Positions 47,183 through 56,375 of a stretch of 64,000 nucleotides of DNA are shown piece by piece (within the stretch, counting starts at the first letter, position 1; each line of letters opens with the position of its first letter). The notes beneath the pieces were generated by a model. It worked only from the letters and a program-made list of their open reading frames with translations. It made no database searches and was not told where the DNA came from. The stretch lies in NCBI RefSeq assembly GCF_900637185.1, contig NZ_LR134352.1, positions 3,276,001-3,340,000 of the forward strand, read 5' to 3'. The position numbers and the translations under genes are program-made. The stretch is from Nocardia asteroides (GTDB lineage Bacteria > Actinomycetota > Actinomycetes > Mycobacteriales > Mycobacteriaceae).

Positions 47183-48663
47183 CCAGCACCGGAATCGACC
47201 ACGAGATCGTCATCGTCGGGGCCGGGTTCTCCGGCATCGGCGCGGCGATCGCGCTGCGCCAGGCCGGGTTCGACGACTTCCTGATCGTCGACGAAGCCGA
47301 CGGCGTCGGCGGGACCTGGCACTGGAACACCTATCCCGGTGTCGCCGTGGACATCCCGTCCTTCAGCTACCAGTTCTCCTTCGAGCAGCGCACCGACTGG
47401 TCGCGGGTGTACGCGCCGGGCCGCGAGCTCAAGGCCTACGCCGAATCCTGCGTGGACAAATACGAACTGCGCCCACGCATCCGGTTCGGCGTGACGGTGC
47501 TGGGCGCCGACTTCGACGAGCGGGGCAGGCACTGGGTGCTGCGCACCGGTGACGGCGGCACCATCACCGCACGCTTCGTGATCAGCGCGACCGGCGTACT
47601 GACCCGGCCGAAACTGCCCGACATCGCCGGTATCGAGGACTTCGCCGGCCTCACCATGCACACCTCCCGCTGGGATCACGACCAGGACCTGCGGGGCAAG
47701 CGGGTCGCGATCATCGGCACCGGTGCCTCGGCGGTCCAGGTGATCCCCGAGATCGCACCGGATGTCGCGCACCTGACGGTGTTCCAGCGCACGCCGATCT
47801 GGTGTCTGCCCCGGCCCGATCTGCCCCTGCCGCTCGCGGCGCGGGTGGCGTTGAAGGTCCCCGGCGGGCGGACGCTGACCCGGCTGGTCAGCCAGACCTA
47901 CGTCGAGTTCACCTTCCCGCTGGCCGCCCACTATCACCGATCCCTGCCGACCGCGGCCATCGGCGAACGCGCGGGCCTGGCCCATCTGCGCCGCCAGGTG
48001 AAGGACCCGGCGGTGCGCGCCGCGCTGACCCCGAACTACGCGCTGGGCTGCAAACGGCCCAGCTTCTCCAACGACTACCTGGCGACCTTCAACCGCTCCA
48101 ACGTGACACTGGAGACCGCCGCCATCGCCGAGGTCACCGCCACCGGCGTGCGCACCGCGGCGGGTGTCGAGCATCACGCCGACGTGCTGATCCTGGCGAC
48201 GGGCTTCAAGGTGATGGAGTCGGGCAATATGCCGACCTACGACCTGCACGGGGTCGGCGGCCGCGATCTGGAGACCTGGTGGGACGAGAACCGGCTGCAG
48301 GCCTACGAAGGCGTGAGCGTCCCCGGCTTCCCGAACTTCTTCTCCATCATCGGCCCCTACGGCTACAACGGCGCCTCCTACTTCACCCTGATCGAGAACC
48401 AGACCCGGCACATCCTGCGCTGCCTGCGCCACGCCCGCGACACCGACGCCGACCGCATCGAGGTGAGCGAATCGGCCAACGACCGCTACTTCCGGGAGAT
48501 GCTCGCCCGCCGTGGTGGACAGGTGTTCTGGCAGGACAGCTGCGCCACCGCCAACAGCTACTACTTCGACAAACACGGTGACGTCCCGCTGCGCCCTGCC
48601 TCCACCCTCGAAGCCGCCTGGCGCAGTGGGCATTTCGCCCTGAGCGACTACGTGTTCGGCTGA
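47179..48663 (+). CDS. Baeyer-Villiger type flavin monooxygenase
   Basis: 494 residues. FAD motif VGAGFSGIGAAIALRQAG, the BVMO fingerprint FAGLTMHTSRWD (F-x-G-x-x-x-H-x-x-x-W-D) and NADPH motif IGTGASAVQVIPEIA are intact. The enzyme would insert oxygen beside a ketone to give an ester or lactone. The SDR upstream can supply the ketone. Length and motifs suggest an active class B monooxygenase. Last gene of the operon. Confidence 0.93.
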   Translation: MTSTGIDHEIVIVGAGFSGIGAAIALRQAGFDDFLIVDEADGVGGTWHWNTYPGVAVDIPSFSYQFSFEQRTDWSRVYAPGRELKAYAESCVDKYELRPRIRFGVTVLGADFDERGRHWVLRTGDGGTITARFVISATGVLTRPKLPDIAGIEDFAGLTMHTSRWDHDQDLRGKRVAIIGTGASAVQVIPEIAPDVAHLTVFQRTPIWCLPRPDLPLPLAARVALKVPGGRTLTRLVSQTYVEFTFPLAAHYHRSLPTAAIGERAGLAHLRRQVKDPAVRAALTPNYALGCKRPSFSNDYLATFNRSNVTLETAAIAEVTATGVRTAAGVEHHADVLILATGFKVMESGNMPTYDLHGVGGRDLETWWDENRLQAYEGVSVPGFPNFFSIIGPYGYNGASYFTLIENQTRHILRCLRHARDTDADRIEVSESANDRYFREMLARRGGQVFWQDSCATANSYYFDKHGDVPLRPASTLEAAWRSGHFALSDYVFG

Positions 48664-48733
48664 GCCGCGACGCCGCCCGCTCCCGTCCTGGCATCCGTGT
48701 GCGATGCTCGGACGGAGCAGGCAGGAGGTACGC

Positions 48734-49456
48734 ATGGGGATTCGTGGTGTGCTGTTCGATGTCGACGACACCCTGTTCGACTACTCCGCGTCCGAGGCGA
48801 CCGGGCTGCTGGCCCAGCTGCGGGCCGACGGTGACCTCGGCCGGTTCAGCGAGCCCGCGGCGGCGGTCGCGCTGTGGCGCGACATCACCGCGACCGAGTA
48901 CCACCGGTTCGTCACCGGGGAACTGTCGTTCACCGAGCAGCAGCAGTCCCGGGCCCGCCGGTTCGTGGCCCATCTGCGGGGGATCGAGCCGGCAGCGGTC
49001 ATCGCGCCTGACGCGGCGACCTGGTTCGCCGGATACACCGCGCACCGCCGGGCCGCCTGGGCGGCCTTCCCCGACGCCGAGCCGGTGCTGCGGAAGCTGG
49101 CCGCGGGGTACCGGCTCGGCATCGTGTCGAACTCGGCGATCCCGCCGCAGCGCGGCAAGCTCGAAGCGGTCGGCCTGCTGTCCTATTTCGGCGAGGTGTT
49201 CATCTGCAGCGAGGAACACGGTGCCGCCAAGCCGGATCCGAGCATCTTCCTCGCCGGGTGTGCCGGGCTGGGGCTCGCGCCGCACGAAGTCGCCTACGTG
49301 GGCGACAACTACGACCTGGACGCCCTCGGCGCGGCCGGCGCCGGGCTGCGGTCGTGCTGGCTCGACCGGGCGAACACGCGGGACCGCCGCGACATCCGCG
49401 GCGGCATCCACGTCATCGGCTCACTCGACGAGCTGCCCGACCTTCTCTCGCGGTGA
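48734..49456 (+). CDS. HAD-family hydrolase
   Basis: 240 residues from ATG 48734 (ribosome site GGAGG). FDVDDTLFDYS is motif I, VSNSAIPPQ motif II, and AAKPDPSIF with YVGDNYDLDALGAAG motifs III and IV. The helical cap between motifs I and II is of type 1. It resembles YjjG/2-haloacid dehalogenase-like phosphatases. The 3' end overlaps the convergent MMPL gene by 36 bases. Confidence 0.88.
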   Translation: MGIRGVLFDVDDTLFDYSASEATGLLAQLRADGDLGRFSEPAAAVALWRDITATEYHRFVTGELSFTEQQQSRARRFVAHLRGIEPAAVIAPDAATWFAGYTAHRRAAWAAFPDAEPVLRKLAAGYRLGIVSNSAIPPQRGKLEAVGLLSYFGEVFICSEEHGAAKPDPSIFLAGCAGLGLAPHEVAYVGDNYDLDALGAAGAGLRSCWLDRANTRDRRDIRGGIHVIGSLDELPDLLSR

Positions 49457-51538
49457 CGGCGCCGGGCCGGTCCGCGCCCGGAAGGGCAGCCACCAGTTCG
49501 CGGGTCCCATCAGCTGCACCACGGCGGGCACCAGCAGCATTCGCACCAGCGTCGCGTCCAGCACCAGGGCCACGATCATGCCGAGGCCGAGGAACCGCAT
49601 GGGCGTCAGCGGGGAGAGCGCGAACGCGCCGGTGACGACCACCAGCAGGACCGCCGCGGCGGTGATGACCCGGGCTGTGCGCACCGTTCCGAGGCGCACG
49701 GCGGTGGCGGTGTCGGCACCGGCGCGATGGGCCTCGGCCATCCGCGAGAGCAGGAACACCTCGTAGTCGGTGGACAGGCCGAACACGACCGCGATGATCA
49801 GCACCAGCATGCCGGCCGGGATCGGACCGGCCGTGATCCCCAGCGGACCCGCCAGGAACCCGTGGTAGAAGACGACGGTCATGATCCCGAAGGTCGCCGC
49901 CAGACTCAGGAAGGCCAGCACAACGGCCTTGAGCGGCAACATGATCGAGCGGAACGCCACGGTCAGCAGCACCATGGTCGCCAGCACCATCACCGCGATC
50001 ATGAGCGGCATCCGCCCGACCGTCGAGTCCACCGTGTCGACGGTCGCCGCGGTGTCTCCACCGACGGTGACCACCGTCGACGCGGGCGGTTCGAGCGCCC
50101 GGATGGCGTGCACGGCCGCGGTCGCGTCGGCACTGCGGTCGGCGGCGGTCAGGAACACGTGCACGACGACGATGTCGTCGGTCCGCCCGATCTGCACCGC
50201 GTCCCGCACCCCCGGCACTCCGTCGACGCCGTCGAGGATGTCCTCGATCGCGGCGGCCGAGGGTGGGGTTCCGTCCAGCCCGCGCAGGAGCACGGTCGCG
50301 CCGCTGGCCGCGGCGGGGAAGTTCGCGGTGAGTTCGTCGGCGGTGCGGCGCATCTCGCTGTCGGGCGGCAGGGCGCGCTGGTCGATGTCGCCGAGCGCGA
50401 TGCCGGTGACCGGTGCGGCCAGGACCAGCAACACGGCACCGACCGCCACCGCGACGACACCGGGGCGCCGCTGCACCGCCTCGACCACCCGCGTCCAGAA
50501 GCGCTCGCCCCGGTCCGCGGACGACTTCGTGCGGCCGATACGCGCACCGAACAGCGTGAGCAGGGCGGGCAGCACGGTCAGCGACAGGGCGGCGGCCAGC
50601 GCCACCGCGGCGACCGAACCGATGCCGAGTGAGCGCAGCACCGCCTGCGGGAAGACGAACGTGCCGGCGAAGGCGCACATCAGCAGCACCGCCGACACCG
50701 CCACGGTGCGTCCGGCGGTGGCGTAGGTGCGCTCGACGGCCCGGCCGATATCGCCGTGGCGCGCGTACTCCTCGCGGAACCGGGTGACCAGGAACAGCCC
50801 GTAGTCGATGGCCATGCCGAGCCCGAGCAGCGAGGCGATGTTCACCGCGAAGGTGGTCACCTCGGTCATCTCGGTGAGCAGCCGGACCACGCCCAGCGAC
50901 GCGGCCACCGCCATCCCGCCGACCAGCACGGGCAGCGCTCCGGCGAGCAGTCCGCCGAACACCAGCACCAGCAGCACCAGGGTCACCGGCAGCGAAATCG
51001 ACTCGGCCACCACGAGATCCCGCTGCGACCGGGTGACGATCTCGGCGTTGAGGGCGCTGTAGCCGGACAGCCGGGTCTCGACGCCGGGCACCCGCAGCGC
51101 GTCGGCGATCGCGGGATAGGCGGCGATGCGCGCGGTCTCGTCGCCCGCGGTGAACACCACCGCCACGGCCTGGCGCCGATCGGCCGACACCAGGTAGTTC
51201 CGCAGCGGGATCACGCTGTTCCAGTAGCTCTGCACCGGCCGGGCCAGCAGCGCGGGATCGATCCGGTCCACGGCCGCCGCCACCTGCGGCGCGATCTCGT
51301 CGATCGTGCGCCCCTCCGGCGCGGTGTAGAGCGCCACCACATCCGGGCTCTGCGGGCCGAAGTGCTCGGTGACCGTGCGATCGACCAGCGCCGATTCGCT
51401 GCCGGGGTCGGCGAAACCGCCCGCGCTGAGGCGCCCGGCGACATCGGCGCCGAACACGGCGCACAGCGCCACGAACACCCCGGCGACCGCGAGGACCGCG
51501 CGCGGGCGCGCGAGCACGAGGCGAGCGAGCACCGTCAT
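49421..51538 (-). CDS. MMPL-family transporter, last gene of the beta-lactone operon
   Basis: 705 residues. Two repeated MMPL/RND halves are seen: an N-terminal helix, a periplasmic loop (about 30-170), a helix block with MAIDYGLFLVTRFREEYARHG, then a second loop and block with VFGLSTDYEVFLLSRMAEAH. The Asp-Tyr pairs in both blocks are the proton-relay positions. It exports lipids in mycolic-acid bacteria. The start overlaps the acyltransferase stop by 4 bases, so it belongs to the operon and is the probable exporter of its lipid product. Confidence 0.92.
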   Translation of the reverse strand: MTVLARLVLARPRAVLAVAGVFVALCAVFGADVAGRLSAGGFADPGSESALVDRTVTEHFGPQSPDVVALYTAPEGRTIDEIAPQVAAAVDRIDPALLARPVQSYWNSVIPLRNYLVSADRRQAVAVVFTAGDETARIAAYPAIADALRVPGVETRLSGYSALNAEIVTRSQRDLVVAESISLPVTLVLLVLVFGGLLAGALPVLVGGMAVAASLGVVRLLTEMTEVTTFAVNIASLLGLGMAIDYGLFLVTRFREEYARHGDIGRAVERTYATAGRTVAVSAVLLMCAFAGTFVFPQAVLRSLGIGSVAAVALAAALSLTVLPALLTLFGARIGRTKSSADRGERFWTRVVEAVQRRPGVVAVAVGAVLLVLAAPVTGIALGDIDQRALPPDSEMRRTADELTANFPAAASGATVLLRGLDGTPPSAAAIEDILDGVDGVPGVRDAVQIGRTDDIVVVHVFLTAADRSADATAAVHAIRALEPPASTVVTVGGDTAATVDTVDSTVGRMPLMIAVMVLATMVLLTVAFRSIMLPLKAVVLAFLSLAATFGIMTVVFYHGFLAGPLGITAGPIPAGMLVLIIAVVFGLSTDYEVFLLSRMAEAHRAGADTATAVRLGTVRTARVITAAAVLLVVVTGAFALSPLTPMRFLGLGMIVALVLDATLVRMLLVPAVVQLMGPANWWLPFRARTGPAPSPREKVGQLVE

Positions 51539-52740
51539 CGCCGGGAATCCGCCGAATTCTCTTCGGCCGGTACCGATTCCAGCAGGTCGGTGATCCGGTC
51601 CAGCAGCGCCTCCAGCCGGGCTTCGATGCCGTCACCGTTGCGGGCCGAGACCGTCAGGTGGGTGTGGCCGTCGAATTCGGTGAGGCCGAACAGCAGCGGC
51701 ATGGCGACACTGTGCTGGGGCAGGACGTACAGCCCCGTCGGCCGGAAACCGGGTACCGCCAGTTCGTCGGCGGTGAACCGGCCCATATGCGACACGGTGG
51801 CCGAGGCCAGGTTCCGGCCGAAGCGGGCCCCGAGCCAGTTCGTGGTGTGCAGGACACCGCGATTGACCGGATCGGGCACCAGGGTGATCTTGGTGTTGGC
51901 CAGCTGGTTCAGCTCGCGCCGTTCCCGCAGACCGGTCTTGATCCGCTCCTTGACCGCGGTCCAGTCCGTTCCCGGTGCGAGATCGAGGAACAGCGGCAGC
52001 GCGAGATTGGCGGTCGAGCGCAGCGCCGGATCGTGCCTGCGCAGGTCCACCGGCATCATGATGCGCGAGGTGCCCGGCGTCTCCGCGGCCAGCAGCGCGC
52101 ACACCCGGGCCAGCGCGCCCGGCCCGGCCGCCGCGATCCGCCGGTGCCGCATCAGGTGCCTGGCCTCGCCGCGGCGCTGCCTGCCGCGCCCGACCGCGCT
52201 GCGATAGCGCGGGACCATCGCGGCCGGACGGCCGGGCGCGCCGATCCGCGCCACGAGTTCCTGATCGGCGATCGGATCCGGCTGCGGGACCGGATCCTCG
52301 CCGCGCAGCGCCCGCAGTACATTGGTGGCCCACAGCACCATGCCCATGCCGTCCATCACGCCGTGGAACACCCGGAAGACGAGCGTCACCGGGTCGCCGG
52401 TGAGCAGCAGCACCTCGACGGTGGTGTCCGGGGTCGGCCCGATCGGGCTGGTCAGCACCGGATCCAGCTCGAGCGCCGGCCCCTGCGGTGTGTGGCCCAG
52501 CGCCACCCGGACGGCGGGCGCGGTGCCGCTGTCGATCCAGTCCGCGCCCCGGCGCACCAGCCGCGCGCCCGGTGTCACGGCCGCGGCCGTGGTGACCGCG
52601 CGACGCAGCCGTTCGGGGTCGATCTCGCCGTCGCCGGGGATAACCAGCTGCATGAGGAACGGCGGCGCCAGCTCGCGCATGGGGAAGTACATGCGCTCGG
52701 TCGTCGTGATGGGACGGCGAAAGGTGCTGCTGCCGTGCAT
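51535..52740 (-). CDS. PapA-like / condensation-fold acyltransferase
   Basis: 401 residues. The active-site HxxxD is FHGVMDGMGM, in a fold with condensation-type segments (IMMPVDLRRHDPAL, ATVSHMGRFTADEL). The group includes polyketide-associated acyltransferases and WS/DGAT-like enzymes that esterify alcohols with acyl-CoA or acyl-carrier thioesters. It lies 26 bases after the OleD-like gene and is coupled to the MMPL gene. The likely role is to esterify a hydroxyl of the cluster's product before export (inference). Confidence 0.8.
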   Translation of the reverse strand: MHGSSTFRRPITTTERMYFPMRELAPPFLMQLVIPGDGEIDPERLRRAVTTAAAVTPGARLVRRGADWIDSGTAPAVRVALGHTPQGPALELDPVLTSPIGPTPDTTVEVLLLTGDPVTLVFRVFHGVMDGMGMVLWATNVLRALRGEDPVPQPDPIADQELVARIGAPGRPAAMVPRYRSAVGRGRQRRGEARHLMRHRRIAAAGPGALARVCALLAAETPGTSRIMMPVDLRRHDPALRSTANLALPLFLDLAPGTDWTAVKERIKTGLRERRELNQLANTKITLVPDPVNRGVLHTTNWLGARFGRNLASATVSHMGRFTADELAVPGFRPTGLYVLPQHSVAMPLLFGLTEFDGHTHLTVSARNGDGIEARLEALLDRITDLLESVPAEENSADSRR

Positions 52741-52766
52741 GATTGCCTCCGGGAGGTCGAGGATGG

Positions 52767-53810
52767 TCAGCGCAGGTGCCGGGTCAGTGTCTCGACACCG
52801 CCCACCCCGTCGAGCCAGCCGAGGAACTCGGCCAGGCCGGTGTCGCGATCGGTGACCGGGGTGTAGCCGAGATCGCGCCGGGCCGCGCCGGTGTCATAGG
52901 TGGCGGTGCGGGTCATCAGGGCCACCGCGTAGCGCGACAGCGGCGGTGACCAGCGGTCGGCCACGGCCGGGATGCGCCACACCGTCTCCAGGACCGCGAC
53001 CGCCGCCGCGACGACCCGCGGATTCGGCCGCCGGGTCGGCGGCTCGTAGCCGAGGCGGGTCGCGACCGCACCGAGAAATCCCCACACATCGGTCTTCTCG
53101 GCATCGGCGACGAAGTAGGCCCGGCCCCCTGGCGTGTCCGCGGTGACGGCCAGCCGGCACGCGTGCACGATGTTGTCCACGTGACACAGCGACGCCTCCA
53201 CCGTGCGGCCCCCGGACAGATCCGGCAGCGAGCCCGCCGCCGTCCGCCCGAGCAGCCGCACGATCGGCCCCGACCGGTCACCCGCACCCCAGATCGCCCG
53301 TGGCCGCAGCGCCACCGTGGTGAATCCGGGGGCGTTCGCGGCCAGGACCGCGCGTTCGGCGGCGGCCTTGGTCTCGGAATAGAAGTTGAGATAGCGGCGC
53401 GGGTAGGGCAGCGACTCGTCGACGTCGCGCTGGTCGCCGCCGTCGCGGTCCATCAGCGCGCTGGGACTGGAGACGAACACGAACCGCGACGCGCCGCCGC
53501 GGCGGGCCGCCGCCAGCAGCAGTTCGGTGGCCCGCACGTTCTCCGCCCAGAACCGCGCCCTGGTGCCGCGCTCGTCGACCCGGGCGGCGCTGTGGATCAC
53601 CACGTCGACGCCGGTGGCGGCGCGCTCGAGCGACGCGCCGTCGGTGAGGTCGCCGTGCACGACCGTCACCTGGTCCAGGGCCGGGCCGAGGTCGTCGAGC
53701 ACACTGGTGGGCCGCACCAGAATCGACACGTCGTGGGTGCCGTCGGCGACCAGCGCGCGCACGAGCGCGCCGCCGAGGAAACCGGACGCGCCGGTGACGA
53801 GGATCTTCAT
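52767..53810 (-). CDS. nltD: OleD/NltD-like NAD(P)-dependent 2-alkyl-3-ketoacid reductase
   Basis: 347 residues. Extended SDR with VTGASGFLGGALVRALVADG and active site YSETKAAAERAVL (YxxxK), resembling 3-beta-HSD/NAD-dependent epimerases. In the Ole pathway OleD reduces the beta-keto acid formed by OleA to a beta-hydroxy acid. The ATG overlaps the OleC-like stop. Symbol given by cluster position. Confidence 0.8.
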   Translation of the reverse strand: MKILVTGASGFLGGALVRALVADGTHDVSILVRPTSVLDDLGPALDQVTVVHGDLTDGASLERAATGVDVVIHSAARVDERGTRARFWAENVRATELLLAAARRGGASRFVFVSSPSALMDRDGGDQRDVDESLPYPRRYLNFYSETKAAAERAVLAANAPGFTTVALRPRAIWGAGDRSGPIVRLLGRTAAGSLPDLSGGRTVEASLCHVDNIVHACRLAVTADTPGGRAYFVADAEKTDVWGFLGAVATRLGYEPPTRRPNPRVVAAAVAVLETVWRIPAVADRWSPPLSRYAVALMTRTATYDTGAARRDLGYTPVTDRDTGLAEFLGWLDGVGGVETLTRHLR

Positions 53811-55468
53811 CGGCGGGTCTCCAGATTCTTCGCCGCCCAGCGGGCGAGCTCCTCACGCCCGATCTTGGCGTTGTGCCGGATGTCGACGGGGAAACGCGGA
53901 TGCGCCAGGAACGCGGCGATCGGCGCGACCGTCGCGAATTCGGTCGCCTTGGTACGCACCCGGGTCAGCACCGCGGACTCGTCGGCCCCCGGCTCCAGCT
54001 CGACGCACAGCACCGGCCGTTGCGCACCGGCCGCGCCGACCCCGACGAGCGCGGTGCGCGCCACCCCGGCGACGGTGTTGAACACCTGCTCCACCTGCAC
54101 CGTGAACATCGGTCCGCGCGCGGTGGTGACCCGCTGGCTCTTGCGGCCGCAGAACCAGATCCGGCCCTGCTCGTCGATCCAGCCCAGATCGCCGGTGCGA
54201 TGCCAGACGCGGTCACCCTCGCGGATCTTGCCCGCCGCGTTCGCCGCCGCCGGCCAGTAGTACCGGGTGCTCACATTCGGTCCGGCGACGACGATCTCGC
54301 CCACCGCACGATCGCCGGTGGGCGTGGTCGCGCCGGCCCAGTCCGGTATCGGGTCGTCGGTGATACCGACCAGCCGCACCTCGACGCGGTCGGCCGGCCT
54401 GCCGATGCAGGTGCCGTCGCCGCGGCGGGCCCGATCGACGAGACCGTCCAGCAGTTCCCTGGATTCGATCGTCGACATGGGCAGCGCCTCGGTGGACCCG
54501 TAGCCGGCGTAGACCCGCGCGTCGGGCCGCAGCACCTCGCGCAGCCCGGCCACACACCAGTCCGGGACCGGCGCGCCACCGGAGAAGATCTCCGCCAGCG
54601 TGGCGAGCGGGGCCGGATGCGCGCGCAGGTGCTCGAGCAGCGGGATCAGCAGGGCGGGGGAGGCGAACAGGGTACGGACGCCGAACCGTTCGATCGCGTC
54701 GACCACGTGCGCCGGATCGGTGGACCCCACCTTGCTCGGAATGAGCGGCGGGAGCACACATCGCGACCCGAGCAGCAGGTCGAGCACGCCCACCAGCGGC
54801 AGGGTGATCAGCGACGCCTCCGGCGCGGTGCCACCACGCGCGGCGTGCACCTGCTCGACCATGGCCGCGAGATTGCCGTGGGTGAGTTCCACCGCCTTCG
54901 CCGGACCCGTACTGCCGGTGGTGAATCCGATGATCAGCACGTCGTCGGACGCGGCGGGCTCCCGCGGCGGCAGCGCCCCGGCCGGGGTGCGGCCCCAGCC
55001 GGCCAGGGTGGGGCCGCCCCAGAACCAGCGGCGGCCCACCGTGAGCGTGGTGCGCACGCCACGGAAGCTGCGCGCGAACAGCACCCGCAGCGCGTGCGCC
55101 TGCGGGATACCGATGAACGCCTCCGCCTCGACCGCGCGCAGGCAGTGCACCATGCGGCGCACGCCCATCCCGGGGTCGATCACCACCGGTACCGCGCCGA
55201 TCTTCAACAGCGCGAACAGGATCGCGTACAGCTCCGGACTCGGCAGCACCAGCACGATGGTGCGGGTGCCGCTGCCGACGCCGGACTCGGTGAGCCGCTG
55301 GGCGATCGCGTCGGACCAGTCGTCGAGTTCGCGATAGGTGATCCGGCGGTAGTCCGGCAGCCCGGCCTGGGTCTGCCCGTCGGGGTAGATCACCGCGGGC
55401 CGGTCCGGTTCCGCGGCGGCGAGCCGCCGGAACTCGTCGACGGTCCGCCAGTAGGTCGCCGTCGTCAC
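53807..55468 (-). CDS. nltC: OleC/NltC-like beta-lactone synthetase (adenylate-forming)
   Basis: 553 residues. ANL superfamily enzyme: FTTGSTGPAKAVELTHGN (P-loop), YGSTEALPM (A5), then LWHRTGDLGWIDEQGRIWFC-like motif split across A7/A8. In this pathway OleC-type enzymes adenylate a beta-hydroxy acid and close it to a beta-lactone rather than making a CoA thioester. Order after two thiolase-fold genes and before an OleD-like gene is the reason to prefer this over a fatty-acid CoA ligase. GTG start overlaps the NltB stop. Confidence 0.8.
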   Translation of the reverse strand: MTTATYWRTVDEFRRLAAAEPDRPAVIYPDGQTQAGLPDYRRITYRELDDWSDAIAQRLTESGVGSGTRTIVLVLPSPELYAILFALLKIGAVPVVIDPGMGVRRMVHCLRAVEAEAFIGIPQAHALRVLFARSFRGVRTTLTVGRRWFWGGPTLAGWGRTPAGALPPREPAASDDVLIIGFTTGSTGPAKAVELTHGNLAAMVEQVHAARGGTAPEASLITLPLVGVLDLLLGSRCVLPPLIPSKVGSTDPAHVVDAIERFGVRTLFASPALLIPLLEHLRAHPAPLATLAEIFSGGAPVPDWCVAGLREVLRPDARVYAGYGSTEALPMSTIESRELLDGLVDRARRGDGTCIGRPADRVEVRLVGITDDPIPDWAGATTPTGDRAVGEIVVAGPNVSTRYYWPAAANAAGKIREGDRVWHRTGDLGWIDEQGRIWFCGRKSQRVTTARGPMFTVQVEQVFNTVAGVARTALVGVGAAGAQRPVLCVELEPGADESAVLTRVRTKATEFATVAPIAAFLAHPRFPVDIRHNAKIGREELARWAAKNLETRR

Positions 55469-56367
55469 GCGGTGCGCTCCGGCAGGCGGTAGACGGCGGC
55501 GCCCGCGGACGGACCAGCGCCCGCGGCCACGAACAGCACCCGGGTGTAGCCGGTCAGCGTCTGCTCGGCGAGCGCGCGGTCGTAGGCCAGCGGCAGCGCG
55601 GCGGTGTGCGGATCACCGTCGGTCAGGTCCGGGGTGCGGATGGCATCCTGGGGGAGTCCGAGGGCATCGGCGAGCTTCTTGGGGAAATGCGGTGTCGGGG
55701 TGGAGGCGATCAGGGCCGTGCCCGCCGGGTCGGCGCCCGCCTCGTCCAGGGCCGCGCGGGCGGCGTCGATCGCCACCGTCAGGATCCGGTCCTCGAAATC
55801 GTCGTCGCGTTCCACCGTCATCAGCGAGCGGCCGATCGTGCCCATGGTCGCGGTGTCGACATAGGCCGCCTCGGCCGGGCTGCCGGTGGACCGCGCCAGG
55901 TGCACCGGGCCGAAGCCCTCGGGACCCTCGTCCCTGGTCAGCAGCAGGGCGGCACCGGAGGTGGCGAAGGGGAACTCGGCGTCGGCCGTGGCGCGGGTCA
56001 GCGAGGGATGGGTGTCGCCGGCGACCACCAGCACGTACTCGGTGCCGCGGGTGGTCAGCACCGACCCCGCCACCTGCACGGCGTTGAGCACGCCGACCGC
56101 GCCGTTCATCAGGTCGAACGAGAAGGTCCGCCGGTCGTCCTTCGTGTAGTCGAGCCCGATCCCGGCCGCCTTCTGGATCAGCGCCGACACCGCGGGCTCC
56201 ACGGTGTTGGAATCGCGGAAGATCCCGGTGTTGATCAGCACGCCCACCTGGTCGGGCCGGATCCCGGCCCGCTGCACGCACTGCCGGGCCGCCAGGCCGC
56301 TGTGCTCGACGACGCTGTGGGTGCCGGCCGCCGCGCCGGTGCCGGTTGCTTGGATACGCACGCCCAT
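55465..56367 (-). CDS. nltB: OleA-like condensing-enzyme partner lacking the catalytic Cys
   Basis: 300 residues. Thiolase/KAS III fold, but the Cys position reads FDLMNGAVGVL, so Cys is replaced by Ala (about A90). The region of the catalytic Asn reads DGDPHTAALPL instead of GNTS. It is also about 50 residues shorter than its neighbour. In the lipstatin and nocardiolactone pathways an OleA pair is known in which one subunit is inactive; this gene fits that role. It starts 8 bases after the active partner. Confidence 0.78.
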   Translation of the reverse strand: MGVRIQATGTGAAAGTHSVVEHSGLAARQCVQRAGIRPDQVGVLINTGIFRDSNTVEPAVSALIQKAAGIGLDYTKDDRRTFSFDLMNGAVGVLNAVQVAGSVLTTRGTEYVLVVAGDTHPSLTRATADAEFPFATSGAALLLTRDEGPEGFGPVHLARSTGSPAEAAYVDTATMGTIGRSLMTVERDDDFEDRILTVAIDAARAALDEAGADPAGTALIASTPTPHFPKKLADALGLPQDAIRTPDLTDGDPHTAALPLAYDRALAEQTLTGYTRVLFVAAGAGPSAGAAVYRLPERTA

Positions 56368-56375
56368 GACGAACC

